DNA of 64,000 nucleotides. Origin: Planctomycetota bacterium. Its GTDB lineage: Bacteria; Planctomycetota; Phycisphaerae; Phycisphaerales; UBA1924. Each line of letters starts with the position of its first letter. Within the stretch, counting starts at the first letter, position 1. Made by a program: the position numbers and the translations under genes. Of this stretch, positions 48,545 through 57,584 are shown in pieces. Under the pieces are notes generated by a model that saw only the letters and a list, made by a program, of their open reading frames with translations, had not been told where the DNA came from and ran no database searches. Location of the stretch: NCBI GenBank assembly GCA_018242625.1, contig JAFEBO010000010.1, positions 1 through 64,000 of the forward strand, written 5' to 3'.

Positions 48545-50824
48545 TTAAGGGTCGATCATCCCGTCGGCCGGGGTGCCGCCCGCCGAGTGGGGGGCGATCC
48601 AGACTGTAAGTGCCGCCGGTTCTGCAACATGCTTCATATCGATGTTCCAGAATTCGCATTGCTCTTTGCCGATGGCAAAGCGGACCCGGCGTGATTCCCC
48701 CGGGCGAAGGGTGATTTTTTCGAAGCCCTTGAGCTCGCGGACGGGGCGGGCCACGCTCGTGCCGCGGAGGCGGATATACAGCTGCGCGATCTCCGCGCAT
48801 TCCTGCGGGCCGGTATTGGTCAGGGTTGCTTCCACAGTGATCGTCTTACCGGCGTTGAGGTCGGCGAGGCTGATCCTGTCGCGGGAAAGTGTGGTGGGGG
48901 AGTATTCAAAGGTCGTATATGTCAATCCCCAGCCGAACGGGAAGAGGGGGGAGTTTTTCTCATCGATGTATCGCGACTGGAAGCGGGCGCCCGAGTCCTT
49001 CCCGCCGTCATCCTCGCCGCCGATCGGCCTGCCGGTCTTGAAGTGGTTGTAATAGATCGGGACCTGTCCGAGCGAACGGGGAAACGTCACCGTCAGTTTT
49101 CCGGCGGGGGGGACATCGCCGAGCAGCACGCGAGCCAGAGCCGGACCGGCCTGCACGCCGGGATGCCATGCCTGCAGGATCGCGGAGACGTTGGCGGCCT
49201 CCCACGAGAGCGCGAGCGGTCTGCCGCTGAAAACGACCAGAACGACCGGCTTGCCCGCTGCCTTAACCGCTTCGATAAGCGCCCGCTGATTCCCCGGAAG
49301 ATCAATTGACGAACGCGACGCCGCCTCGCCGCTCATGTGGCGGTGCTCTCCGACAGCCATGACCACGACATCGGCCTGGCGGGCGGCGGCGAGAGCCTCT
49401 TCAAAGTCCTTCACGCCTCCGACAATCTCGGTTCCCTTGGCGTACAGCAGTTTGCTGCCTAGGCGTTCGGACAAGGCCGCCCTCAGCGTGACGACATCGT
49501 TCTTGTTTCCCTGGCAGGCCCATTCTCCGAGCATGTCGTCGGCCGCGTCCGCGAGGGGGCCGATGAGCGCGACAGCCTTGTCGGCGCCGAGCGGCAGAAC
49601 GGGCGGACCACCCGGGCCGCCGTTCTGCAGGAGCACAAAGGACGCCTCCGCGGCTTCGCGGGCGAGGGCGACGTGTTCCTTGCTCAGCAGCACCTTTTCC
49701 GCGAGCGACTCATCGCAGTACGGGTTTTCAAAGAGCCCGAGCGCGTACTTTGTGCGGAGGACCGATCGCACCGAATCATCGATCGCCCTTTCTTCCAGCC
49801 GCCCCTCGCGGACGAGCCCGACGAGGTGCGTCGCGTACAGATTGGCCTGCATGTCCATGTCCACGCCGGCGGCGAAGGCCTTGAACGCCGCGGTGCGTCC
49901 GTCGAGTGCAATGCCGTGCGGGATCAGCTCCGCGATGGAGGTCCAGTCGCTGACAACAAAGCCCCGGAAACCCCATTCGCCCCGGAGCACGGTCGTGAGC
50001 GTGAAGTGGTTGGCGGAAGCGGGAACTCCGCTGAGCGTGTTGAAAGCGCTCATGAAAGTCGCCACGTCTGCGTTCTTGGCGCCCTCGAAGGGGGGCAGGT
50101 ACACGTCGCGGAGCATCCGTTCCGAGATATCGACCGAGTTGTAATCCCGCCCTGCTTCCGCTCCGCCGTATCCCACGTAGTGCTTGGCGCAGGCGAGGAT
50201 CGAGGCGGGGTCCCTCAGGTCGCTTCCCTGAAATCCGCGGACGTACGCGCCGGCGTAGATGGCGCCCAGATACGGATCCTCGCCGTTGCCTTCCATGATG
50301 CGTCCCCAGCGCGGATCACGCGCGATGTCCACCATGGGTGCGAACGTCCAGCGGATTCCTTCGGCGCTCGCCTCAATGGCCGCCACGCGGGCGGTCCGTT
50401 CCACGAGCTTTGGATCCCACGAGGCGGCAAGCCCGAGCGGGATCGGGAACGTGGTCCGGTACCCGTGGATGACATCCAATCCCATCAGCAGCGGGATGCC
50501 GAGCCGTGATTTCTCGACCGCGATGCGCTGCATGGCATTGACGGTCTTCGCGCCGATCGCATTAAAGATGGAGCCGATGCCGCCCCTGGCGAGCAGTTCG
50601 TTCTGATCCACCGCGACGTTTTCCGGTCCTGTCGCTTTGCCGTTTGAGAACTGGACCAGCTGTCCGACTTTTTCCTCGAGCGTCATCCGCTTGAGCAGCG
50701 CATCGGCCCGCTCGTCGACTCCGGGCGGCGGGAAGCCGCCGGCGGGCGAATCCGTCCCCGCGCCATGGGCGAGAGAAACGAGCGCCAGGGAGAGGGCCAG
50801 GCCACGCAAGAGTGAGAAGGGCAT
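48545..50824 (-). CDS. bglX: Secreted GH3 beta-glucosidase (BglX-like)
   Basis: 759 residues. Hydrolyses terminal beta-glucosides, probably in the periplasm. Signal peptide near residues 1-22 (LLRGLALSLALVSLAHGAG). The GH3 N-domain has LLMGLDVIHGYRTTFPIPLG (about 112-131), RWTFAPMVDIARDPRWGR (about 160-178) and the nucleophile in FVVSDW (Asp near 291). The C-domain contains VVMAVGEHRHMSGEAASR with the likely acid/base Glu. The C-terminal FnIII-like domain ends with ESRRVRFAIGKEQ. A GGAAG ribosome site lies upstream of the ATG. The substrate cannot be refined further. Confidence 0.94.
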   Translation of the reverse strand: MPFSLLRGLALSLALVSLAHGAGTDSPAGGFPPPGVDERADALLKRMTLEEKVGQLVQFSNGKATGPENVAVDQNELLARGGIGSIFNAIGAKTVNAMQRIAVEKSRLGIPLLMGLDVIHGYRTTFPIPLGLAASWDPKLVERTARVAAIEASAEGIRWTFAPMVDIARDPRWGRIMEGNGEDPYLGAIYAGAYVRGFQGSDLRDPASILACAKHYVGYGGAEAGRDYNSVDISERMLRDVYLPPFEGAKNADVATFMSAFNTLSGVPASANHFTLTTVLRGEWGFRGFVVSDWTSIAELIPHGIALDGRTAAFKAFAAGVDMDMQANLYATHLVGLVREGRLEERAIDDSVRSVLRTKYALGLFENPYCDESLAEKVLLSKEHVALAREAAEASFVLLQNGGPGGPPVLPLGADKAVALIGPLADAADDMLGEWACQGNKNDVVTLRAALSERLGSKLLYAKGTEIVGGVKDFEEALAAARQADVVVMAVGEHRHMSGEAASRSSIDLPGNQRALIEAVKAAGKPVVLVVFSGRPLALSWEAANVSAILQAWHPGVQAGPALARVLLGDVPPAGKLTVTFPRSLGQVPIYYNHFKTGRPIGGEDDGGKDSGARFQSRYIDEKNSPLFPFGWGLTYTTFEYSPTTLSRDRISLADLNAGKTITVEATLTNTGPQECAEIAQLYIRLRGTSVARPVRELKGFEKITLRPGESRRVRFAIGKEQCEFWNIDMKHVAEPAALTVWIAPHSAGGTPADGMIDP

Positions 50825-50983
50825 CGGAACTTCCAGGAGTATGCAACCAGGCGGTAAGGGCTTTTTGCCGGGGCTTCAGGTCGGGCCGGGCAGACGGTAG
50901 CCGCCGGCGACTTGCGCCGCCCTATCTTGGCTCTGCAACTCCGGAAGCGGGCGCACGGGCGGCGTGGCGTGCGGTGCAATCCC

Positions 50984-51017
50984 AAAAAAGAACCGGGCCC
51001 CGCATCGCGGAGCCCGG
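50984..51017 (-). terminator. Rho-independent terminator of rpmA
   Basis: Minus-strand stem CCGGGC/GCCCGG, extended inwards by further GC pairs around CTCCGCGATGCGGG, followed by TTCTTTTTT. It begins 19 nt beyond the rpmA stop codon. Confidence 0.75.
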
Positions 51018-51036
51018 GAGTCGATCGAGCGAAAAA

Positions 51037-51339
51037 TTACTTCGAGGCCTTGGCGGGCTTCGCTTCGGCGCCGAGCCACACGGGGCGCTGAGCCTTGGCA
51101 TCGCTGGGGTTCACGTGCACCTTGCGGCCGCTGAAGATCACGGTGCCGGCGGCGAGCGAGTAAAGGGTGTTGTCGGTGCCGATGCCCACGTTGAAGCCCG
51201 GCTTGAACGGAGTGCCAACCTGGCGCACGATGATGGAGCCCGGCTTGGCGATTTCGCCGCCAAAGAGCTTCACACCCAGGAACTGTGGGTTGGAATCGCG
51301 GCCGTTCTTGGTTGAACCCTGGCCCTTTTTATGTGCCAT
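51037..51339 (-). CDS. rpmA: 50S ribosomal protein L27
   Basis: 100 residues. Begins [20 protein letters not shown], the universal L27 start, and continues [20 protein letters not shown] and [18 protein letters not shown]. Start fixed by homology at 51339. A ~12-residue Ala/Lys-rich tail is added. L27 normally follows rplU (L21) directly; there is no rplU here. A terminator lies downstream. The N-terminus has no Firmicutes-type leader needing cleavage. Confidence 0.97.
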   Translation of the reverse strand: MAHKKGQGSTKNGRDSNPQFLGVKLFGGEIAKPGSIIVRQVGTPFKPGFNVGIGTDNTLYSLAAGTVIFSGRKVHVNPSDAKAQRPVWLGAEAKPAKASK

Positions 51340-51485
51340 GACTGAAAATCCTCGGAAAGTGCCCCGGGGCCAAACCGGCCCGGGCAGGGCCAAGATATTA
51401 GGCAGCAAGTCCGGCCAAGGCTACCGGCCGCAGCGGTGCCCCGCTGCCCAAACAAACACGCCCGGGAAGGGCAAGTTTACGGCCT

Positions 51486-52130
51486 TTACCGCATCACCCA
51501 GCGTTGATCGAACAGGGGCAGGGGCTCGTTTACCCGGCCGGTGACGTCGCCGGGGAGCTTGTATTCAAGGCTGAGCGTCTTGCGGAGCAGCTCCTTGCGG
51601 ACCTTGCCCGTCTTGGGGTCTTTCACGTCGTACGGGGCGGTTTCTCCGGAGAAGCCGGTCCCGAAGATCGTGATATCCCGGGCACTGGCATCAACATCGG
51701 AGAAAATCACGACGCCGTCCCGCCCGTTTTCTTCGCCCTGGAGCAGCGTTCCCAGAATCGAGATCTGGTCCTGCGCCAGCGGATTATCCACCTCGGCCAT
51801 AATTTTCTTGACCACGGACTGAGGGACATCCCTCCCCGACCGCACGACGTCGCCGTTTTCGGTCGCAAGCTCAAAGAGCGGGGCCAGCAAGAGGTCTTCC
51901 TTGGTGTTGTTCACAACCCGGTAGGTCAGGAAGAAGTAACCACGAACCTGACCGTCCGGTGTTTCGAACCGCGCGAAGCGCAGATCGCCCGGCCGCACAT
52001 CAAACTGCCAGCGCTGCGGCACAGGATTGGGCTCTGGGGCCATGCCCAGCCCGCAGAGGCTCGCCACGAGCACCAAGGCGGGCGCCAGAATGCCGATCCG
52101 GAAGAAATGCAACATGGAGGTCAGCTTCAT
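51486..52130 (-). CDS. Exported hypothetical protein
   Basis: 214 residues, with a signal or anchor segment [20 protein letters not shown] near residues 12-31. The mature part is beta-rich: [40 protein letters not shown] (like proteins that report on conjugated or bound state), then [20 protein letters not shown]. No catalytic motif. The phrase [11 protein letters not shown] recurs, as I recall, in planctomycete exported proteins of unknown function. It is upstream of rpmA on the same strand. Confidence 0.78.
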   Translation of the reverse strand: MKLTSMLHFFRIGILAPALVLVASLCGLGMAPEPNPVPQRWQFDVRPGDLRFARFETPDGQVRGYFFLTYRVVNNTKEDLLLAPLFELATENGDVVRSGRDVPQSVVKKIMAEVDNPLAQDQISILGTLLQGEENGRDGVVIFSDVDASARDITIFGTGFSGETAPYDVKDPKTGKVRKELLRKTLSLEYKLPGDVTGRVNEPLPLFDQRWVMR

Positions 52131-52309
52131 AGTCGGGTCTCAACCTGTACGCTGCCCGGCCGGGATCGTGTTCCCGGTCGGCCGCGGTTCTTCGCACCAT
52201 CGGGCCCGCTGATGCGGAGCCCAAAGCGGGTGCAAAAACCCCGGGCGGAAAGGCTAGTCTACATCCCGGCCAAAAGCGGTCAAATCCGTCCGCAGGCACG
52301 CATTCTCCG

Positions 52310-53377
52310 ATGACCCGGTCCGCCGCCATCAACGAACCCCCGCCCCCCGGCCCCGCCGAGCCGGAGTTTGTGGTTCAACGGGTGGGCGAGCACCTGCTGC
52401 TGGCGGCGGCCCAGCGCCTGGTGAGCCAGGGGCTGAAGGATCGCGTGGGAGCTGCCCGACGCCTGATCCAGTCCGCACCCCAGCACGGCATCGATCTGTC
52501 GTGCATCTGGGTCACCGTGGCGCGTTCTGAGGTAGGGAAGCGGAATTGCGCCGTCCGCCAGGCGTGCCTTGCCATTCCGGGCTCCGGGCGCACCGCGATG
52601 ATCTTCATCTCCGAGCCGATGCCCCTCGCGCTCGGCGGCGAGCCGGGCGGAAATCAGGGCGCGACCAGCGAGCGCATGGCGTTACTCAAAGCGGTGACCG
52701 ATCACTTCGCGGCGGTCTCAAAGCCGGATGTTCGCGTGCTGCAGGCGCTGCCCGAGCCGACGGACGCCTGGGCCGAGGCCGCGTTCCGCGGCGCTGGGTT
52801 CACGTGGGTCGGAGATCTGGAATATCGCCGGCGCACGATCGCGCCGGCGGAGCATCAGCCGTCGGCGAAAGTTGTCTGGCCGGAGGGAATTCGTGTTGTG
52901 TCGGTCGCGGACCTGCAGCCTTCGCAGCGCGACAGCACATTGCTCTCGGTGCTCGACCAGTCGTACGCGGACACCAAAGACTGCCCGGAACTCTGCGGCA
53001 TGCGTTCGACGGGCGACATTCTCGCCAGCCACTTTGCAACGGGAGTATTCGATCCTTCGCTGTGGTTTGTCGTTTTCTCGCGCAAGGGAAACGAGGAGAC
53101 GCCGTGCGGGTGCATGCTGCTCAGCCGCGTGCCCGAGCAGCGGGCGCTCGAGCTGGTGTATGTCGGGCTCGCGCCGTCTGTCCGCAAGCTTGGGTTGGGC
53201 GTGCGGCTGATGCAGCATGCGATCTGGTGCGCCGCGGATCCGCGGATCGATGCGATTACCTGCGCGGTCGACTGCCGCAACGAACCGGCGCTTCGTCTTT
53301 ACAACCAGTTTGCTTTTTCGGCACTTGGTCGGAGACGAGCATTTGTCTGTTCGGTTCCGCGCGCGGGCGGGAGCTAA
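52310..53377 (+). CDS. GNAT-family N-acetyltransferase
   Basis: 355 residues. The C-terminal half is a GNAT domain: LELVYVGLAPSVRKLGLGVR (about 281-300), where acetyl-CoA pyrophosphate binds, followed by VDCRNEPALRLYNQFAFSAL (about 324-343). The N-terminal half looks like a second, degenerate GNAT module (LLKAVTDHFAAVSKPDVRVL, AAFRGAGFTWVGDLEYRR), so the protein may be a tandem GNAT as in mycothiol synthase. Substrate unknown. It is transcribed toward dnaA, with a 564-nt gap between. Confidence 0.85.
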   Translation: MTRSAAINEPPPPGPAEPEFVVQRVGEHLLLAAAQRLVSQGLKDRVGAARRLIQSAPQHGIDLSCIWVTVARSEVGKRNCAVRQACLAIPGSGRTAMIFISEPMPLALGGEPGGNQGATSERMALLKAVTDHFAAVSKPDVRVLQALPEPTDAWAEAAFRGAGFTWVGDLEYRRRTIAPAEHQPSAKVVWPEGIRVVSVADLQPSQRDSTLLSVLDQSYADTKDCPELCGMRSTGDILASHFATGVFDPSLWFVVFSRKGNEETPCGCMLLSRVPEQRALELVYVGLAPSVRKLGLGVRLMQHAIWCAADPRIDAITCAVDCRNEPALRLYNQFAFSALGRRRAFVCSVPRAGGS

Positions 53378-53941
53378 GGGCGTTCTCATGCCGGCGCAGC
53401 GCGGCGGGGAACTCACAATCGCCTTGCGAGGTCTCCCGGCGATAAGTTCTGGTTGCTCAGATCTTTGTGGTCAATCGACAGGAATTGTCCACAGGTTGTC
53501 CGCATCGAGTTGCGTGCGGTGGAGAAGTTTTTTTCGATTGCGTTAAGCCCAGTTTTTCTCGTCGGCTGCGCGCACAAGGCGGAAGGAACTGCGCTTTCCC
53601 GAGTTGTTCGCACGCTCTGCTCAAACTAAATTCATCCCTGCGGTCACGGACTCGACCGACTCGAGATCTTCCGGGATCAGCCGGCGCATGTCGCGCACGC
53701 TGCCCTGCAACACGGTGAAGCACAAAGGCCCCTTCGCGGGGGTCCGCTGTGTCTCTCTCTCGTGTTGGGCTCGGGGTTGGGCACGGACGGAACGAATTCA
53801 TGTCGGCGGATGATCGCGCTCCGGACAGGGGTGCGGCAGGGACCAGGACGGTCACGGACGGACCCTGCCGCCTTCCACGGACAGTCCGGAGCGCGCATCT
53901 GCCTCGTTGGTCGTCCTCGTGGGCGAGAGAGCGGAATTCTC
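53378..53941 (+). promoter_or_regulatory. dnaA upstream region with DnaA-box-like sites
   Basis: The left part is AT-richer than its surroundings. TTGTCCACA at 53485-53493 differs by one base from the TTATCCACA DnaA box; TGTGGTCAA (53466-53474) and TTGTCCGCA (53496-53504) differ by two. A T-rich patch GTTTTTTTCG follows at 53527. The cluster could serve dnaA autoregulation or, less certainly, replication initiation. The frame of dnaA is open back to 53762, but this stretch shows no DnaA homology. Confidence 0.45.
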
Positions 53942-55519
53942 GTGACGACGAAGAACCTGGTCAGGTCGGTTGGGGGGGCAAGTCAGTCCGAAGCCGCCGG
54001 CAGAAGCGCCGACGTCACCCCTCGTCTAATCGAGGCGATTTCTCCGCAGCTCGGGCGTACCCGTGCGGAACGCTATCTGCGGGAAGTGCAGTCCGTGCGG
54101 CTCAATGGAGATGTGGTCGAGGTTGTCGCGCCTTCGACGTTTGTGGCCGATCTGATCTCGCGCCGCATCGGGACGCACCTCTGCCGCGCCGCGAGCGCGG
54201 CGTTTCTCGACGGACGGCCGGCCGAGCTCCGCATCCGCATCGATGAGCCTTCGGTGACGACTTCCGCCGGCGCATCCGAACTCCGGCCCGCGACTCCCGC
54301 CGCGCCCCCGCGCCCGAAGCCCTCGCTCGCCCGTACGGGCGAATCTCTTCGAAGCCTCGACGACTTCATCGTCGGGCAAACCAACCGGCTGGCGTATTCG
54401 GCCGCGGTGCGGCTCGCGGAGGATGAGGCGGTTTCTTCGCTCAGCCCGCTCTTCATTCACGCGCCGTGCGGTATGGGAAAGACGCACCTGCTCCAGGGGA
54501 TCGCTTCACGCTTTGCGCAGCGGCATCCGGGTGCCCGCGTGCGCTATGTGAGCGCGGAAGCCTTCACAAACGAGTTCATCGCTTCGCTCAAGGCCGGCGC
54601 GATCGAGGGTTTCCGCCGGGCCCACCGCAAGCTCGCTCTCTTGTGCATCGACGACGTTCACTTTCTCGCCAATAAGGACGCGACGCAGACCGAACTGCTC
54701 CACACTTTGGACGCTGTGGGGCTGGATCGCGCCCGCATCGCCCTGGCGTCGGACGAGCATCCACGGGACATCCGTCGCCTCTCGAGCGCGCTTTCTTCCC
54801 GCTTCATGTCGGGCGCTGTCCTCCGGATCGAAGAGCCCGATCAGGCACTCCGTCAGGAACTGGCCCGGACCCTCGCCGTCCGCAAGAACGTGCTTCTGGA
54901 CGATTCGGGCGCACGCGCTCTTGCAGCGGCCCGCTGGCACTCTGTCCGCGAGCTCGAGGGGCTGTTCATGCAGATCCTCGCGGTGATCCGCCTCCTGCCC
55001 GAAGCGGCCTCCACGTCTGCCGCGTCCGCTCTGGATGGTCAGGCCGTACGTCGCGCTCTGGAGTTCGCGGGCGGCTCCCCGCGCACTCCCGCGGTGCAGA
55101 CCGCATCAGCGACGCGGCCTCGGCGGCCCGTTCCCATCGCGCTCATCCAGACCGAGGTCGCACGCACTCTCCGCGTCGAACTGCACGACATGGCCGGCAA
55201 GGGCCGCCACAAGCGGGTCGTCCTCGCCCGCGCCATCGTCGTCCACCTCGCCCGCCGCCTGACCACGCTCAGCTACCCCGAGATCGCCCGCGCCATGGGC
55301 CGCCCGAATCACTCCTCCGTCATCACGGCCCACAACCGCCTCATCGAGCAGATGAAGCCGGACGTGCCCGCCGACGCCGCGCCCGGCACCATCGCCCCCG
55401 GCGATCTCCAACTCCGCGCCATGAACGTCGAGATCGTCCCCGAACTCGCCGCCGCGACTCTCCCCGACCTCGCCGACCGCCTCGAACGCGAGATCATCCG
55501 CCTTTCCGAAGTTGCGTGA
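53942..55519 (+). CDS. dnaA: Chromosomal replication initiator protein DnaA
   Basis: 525 residues from a GTG, the first start that keeps the whole family domain set. Domain I is recognisable but divergent (SPQLGRTRAERYLREVQSVR). The AAA+ domain has SLDDFIVGQTNRLAYSAAVR, Walker A APCGMGKTHLLQGI (about 172-185), Walker B LLCIDDVHFL (about 233) and sensor SSRFMSG. Domain IV ends YPEIARAMGRPNHSSVITAH, the DNA-binding signature. In Walker A the first residues read APCG rather than the usual GGxG. No dnaN, recF or gyrB is adjacent. The ORF can extend 60 residues upstream. Confidence 0.95.
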   Translation: MTTKNLVRSVGGASQSEAAGRSADVTPRLIEAISPQLGRTRAERYLREVQSVRLNGDVVEVVAPSTFVADLISRRIGTHLCRAASAAFLDGRPAELRIRIDEPSVTTSAGASELRPATPAAPPRPKPSLARTGESLRSLDDFIVGQTNRLAYSAAVRLAEDEAVSSLSPLFIHAPCGMGKTHLLQGIASRFAQRHPGARVRYVSAEAFTNEFIASLKAGAIEGFRRAHRKLALLCIDDVHFLANKDATQTELLHTLDAVGLDRARIALASDEHPRDIRRLSSALSSRFMSGAVLRIEEPDQALRQELARTLAVRKNVLLDDSGARALAAARWHSVRELEGLFMQILAVIRLLPEAASTSAASALDGQAVRRALEFAGGSPRTPAVQTASATRPRRPVPIALIQTEVARTLRVELHDMAGKGRHKRVVLARAIVVHLARRLTTLSYPEIARAMGRPNHSSVITAHNRLIEQMKPDVPADAAPGTIAPGDLQLRAMNVEIVPELAAATLPDLADRLEREIIRLSEVA

Positions 55520-55530
55520 AAAACCGGTGA

Positions 55531-55773
55531 TTGCGAAGTCTCGATCGCCTGTGCGGGCTTTCTCTGGCGGAATTCAGCGGAGCGTTTGGTTCTTCTGCAT
55601 TGATTTCGAATCCGCTGAGCGATGCAATCTCTTATGATGGAATAGCCGGCGCACCCAACTTCAACCTTTTCGGCATTCGGCTAGCCACGGTGGTTCCTGC
55701 GCCGGCAAGCTTGACCGGTCTTGTCTTGCTCGCATCCTTGAGAATCCGTCCCCGGCGTGTTCGAGCGAACTGA
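55531..55773 (+). pseudogene. Remnant of a PEP-CTERM secreted protein
   Basis: An 80-codon frame, TTG start, whose last ~28 residues (VVPAPASLTGLVLLASLRIR and a basic end) match the PEP-CTERM exosortase-sorting signal: a VPAP-type motif, a hydrophobic span and a basic tail. The preceding ~50 residues are too short for a typical PEP-CTERM protein, and no signal peptide is present. It looks like the 3' end of a decayed gene left between dnaA and the DegT-family gene. Confidence 0.5.
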
Positions 55774-55842
55774 CAGCCACCAAGAGTGCGTCGGTCGACA
55801 ATCCATACTCCTGTCCCTTCCCCTGCCGATACATAATCCGGC

Positions 55843-57018
55843 ATGCCCCACGCGCACTCCGAAATACCCCTCTCCCGCCCCGACATCACCCGTTTGGAGG
55901 AGGAACTTGTCCTCCAGGCGCTCCGCTCAGGCCGCCTTTCCATCGGCCCCATGGTCGAACTATTCGAGCAGGAACTCGCCGCGCGGGTCGGCGCCCGCCA
56001 CGCCGTCGCCGTCAACAGCGGCACCAGCGGCCTGCACCTCATCATGAAGGCCCTCAACATCGGCCCCGGCGATGAGGTCATCACCACGCCCTTCAGTTTC
56101 ATCGCCTCCAGCAACGCCATCCTCTTCGTCGGCGCCACGCCCGTCTTCGTCGATATCTGCCCCAAGACCCTGAACATGGACCCGGCACAGGTCGAGAAGA
56201 AGATCGGCCCCCGCACCAAGGCCATCCTCGCCGTCGAGACCTTCGGCAACCCGGCGTACATGGACCAGTACGCCGCGATCGCCGCGCGCCACGAGATCCC
56301 GCTCATCGAAGATTCCTGCGAGGCCCTGGGCGCGGTCCACAAGGGCCGCCAGGCCGGCACCTTCGGAAGAGTGGGGGTCTTCGGCTTTTATCCCAACAAG
56401 CAGATCACCACCGGCGAGGGCGGCATGATCGTCACCGACGACGCCCGCGTCGCCGAACTCTGCCGCTCTATGCGAAATCAGGGGCGACCGCTGGGCCACT
56501 CGATGTCGGGAGGAACGGCCGCCGGCTCCTGGCTCAAGCACGAGCGCCTCGGGTACAACTACCGCATGAGCGAGATCAACGCGGCCCTGGGGCTCGCTCA
56601 GATCCGTCGGCTCGATGAGATCCTTGCGCGGCGGACGGAAGTAGCGCAGAACTACATCGAGCGTCTCGCCGGCAACAAGCACCTTGTCCTGCCCACGATC
56701 GACTCCGACACGGTCATGAGCTGGTTTATCTTCGTCGTGCGTCTCGCCACGACCTACACCGGCACAGAGCGAGACCGCATCATCAAGGGGATGCGCAACC
56801 ATGAAGTCGGCGCGGGCGATTACTTCCCCTGTATCCACCTCCAGCCCTTCTACCGCGAGCAGTTTGGCTTTGAGCCGGGGATGTTCCCGATCGCCGAATC
56901 CGTGAGCCAGCGGACGATTGCCATCCCCTTCTATAACAGCCTCACCCGCCGGGAATCCGACCTGGTCGCCCAGACGCTTGAGGTCATGCTGGGACGCGAA
57001 AATCTGGCCAGAAGCTGA
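55843..57018 (+). CDS. DegT/DnrJ/EryC1/StrS-family aminotransferase
   Basis: 391-residue PLP-dependent sugar aminotransferase of the kind that makes amino sugars for surface polysaccharides. It has PLSRPDITRLEEELVLQALR near the start, VNSGTSGLHLIMKALNIGPG (about 64-83), DSCEALGAVHKGRQAG (about 156) and the PLP-lysine in FGFYPNKQITTGEGG (Lys about 184). The C-terminal RLGYNYRMSEINAALGLAQI is the family signature. The ATG at 55843 has no strong ribosome site. Neighbours do not include other sugar-nucleotide genes. Confidence 0.95.
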   Translation: MPHAHSEIPLSRPDITRLEEELVLQALRSGRLSIGPMVELFEQELAARVGARHAVAVNSGTSGLHLIMKALNIGPGDEVITTPFSFIASSNAILFVGATPVFVDICPKTLNMDPAQVEKKIGPRTKAILAVETFGNPAYMDQYAAIAARHEIPLIEDSCEALGAVHKGRQAGTFGRVGVFGFYPNKQITTGEGGMIVTDDARVAELCRSMRNQGRPLGHSMSGGTAAGSWLKHERLGYNYRMSEINAALGLAQIRRLDEILARRTEVAQNYIERLAGNKHLVLPTIDSDTVMSWFIFVVRLATTYTGTERDRIIKGMRNHEVGAGDYFPCIHLQPFYREQFGFEPGMFPIAESVSQRTIAIPFYNSLTRRESDLVAQTLEVMLGRENLARS

Positions 57019-57116
57019 CATTTCCCAAACGCGACTTCATCCCGGATCAGGCCTAGTATCTCAACCCCACTTTCCGCCCTTCGGCGGGAAATCGGGCCTT
57101 TTCTGAGGTATGTCCC

Positions 57117-57392
57117 ATGGCCAGGCAGTGCGATTTCACCGGCAAAAAGATCTCCAAGGGCATGAAGCGGGCGTGGCGCGGCCAGGCCGTCGCCAAGGGC
57201 GGCTTCGGTCTGAAGCCCACCGGCATCACCCGCCGCACCTTCAAGCCCAACCTGCAGGACGTCGTCGCCGTCATTGACGGTCAGAACGTCCGTGTCGTCG
57301 CCTCGACCAAGGCGATCCGCACCGGCATGGTCACCAAGGCTCTCAAGCGCAAGTTCGGTTACACCCGCCAGAAGAAGGCCGCGGCGCACTGA
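57117..57392 (+). CDS. rpmB: 50S ribosomal protein L28
   Basis: 91 residues beginning MARQCDFTGKKISKG and containing ITRRTFKPNLQDV, the L28 core. It has the CDFTGKK form with a single Cys rather than the four-Cys zinc form. The ATG has TGAGG 8-12 nt upstream. A short GC hairpin CCGCC/GGCGG at 57074-57087 lies in the leader and could regulate or end upstream transcription. No rpmG (L33) follows; a terminator does. Confidence 0.97.
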   Translation: MARQCDFTGKKISKGMKRAWRGQAVAKGGFGLKPTGITRRTFKPNLQDVVAVIDGQNVRVVASTKAIRTGMVTKALKRKFGYTRQKKAAAH

Positions 57393-57415
57393 ATTTTTCG
57401 AAGCCCGTTTTCCTT

Positions 57416-57449
57416 CAAGGCTCCTTCCGGAGCCTTGTTTGTTTTTTGC
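57416..57449 (+). terminator. Rho-independent terminator of rpmB
   Basis: Nine-base-pair perfect stem CAAGGCTCC/GGAGCCTTG with a 4-nt loop, followed by TTTGTTTTTTG, 24 nt after the rpmB stop. Confidence 0.9.
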
Positions 57450-57584
57450 CGCATCGATTCCTTCACACCCTCAATTCACCCGCACCGTGTAGACTTCTTC
57501 ATGTCCTGAGCTCTGGTCTTGGCCCCTGCTCTTTTGCCCCTGCTCTTTGGACCGTGTTCTTTTGGACCTTGGTTTTGCCCGCTC

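Noticed and set aside
51409-51485. Terminator-like hairpin GCAGCGG/CCGCTGC after the exported-protein gene
   Set aside because: The stem is good but no T tract follows it on the minus strand, so I do not call it a terminator.
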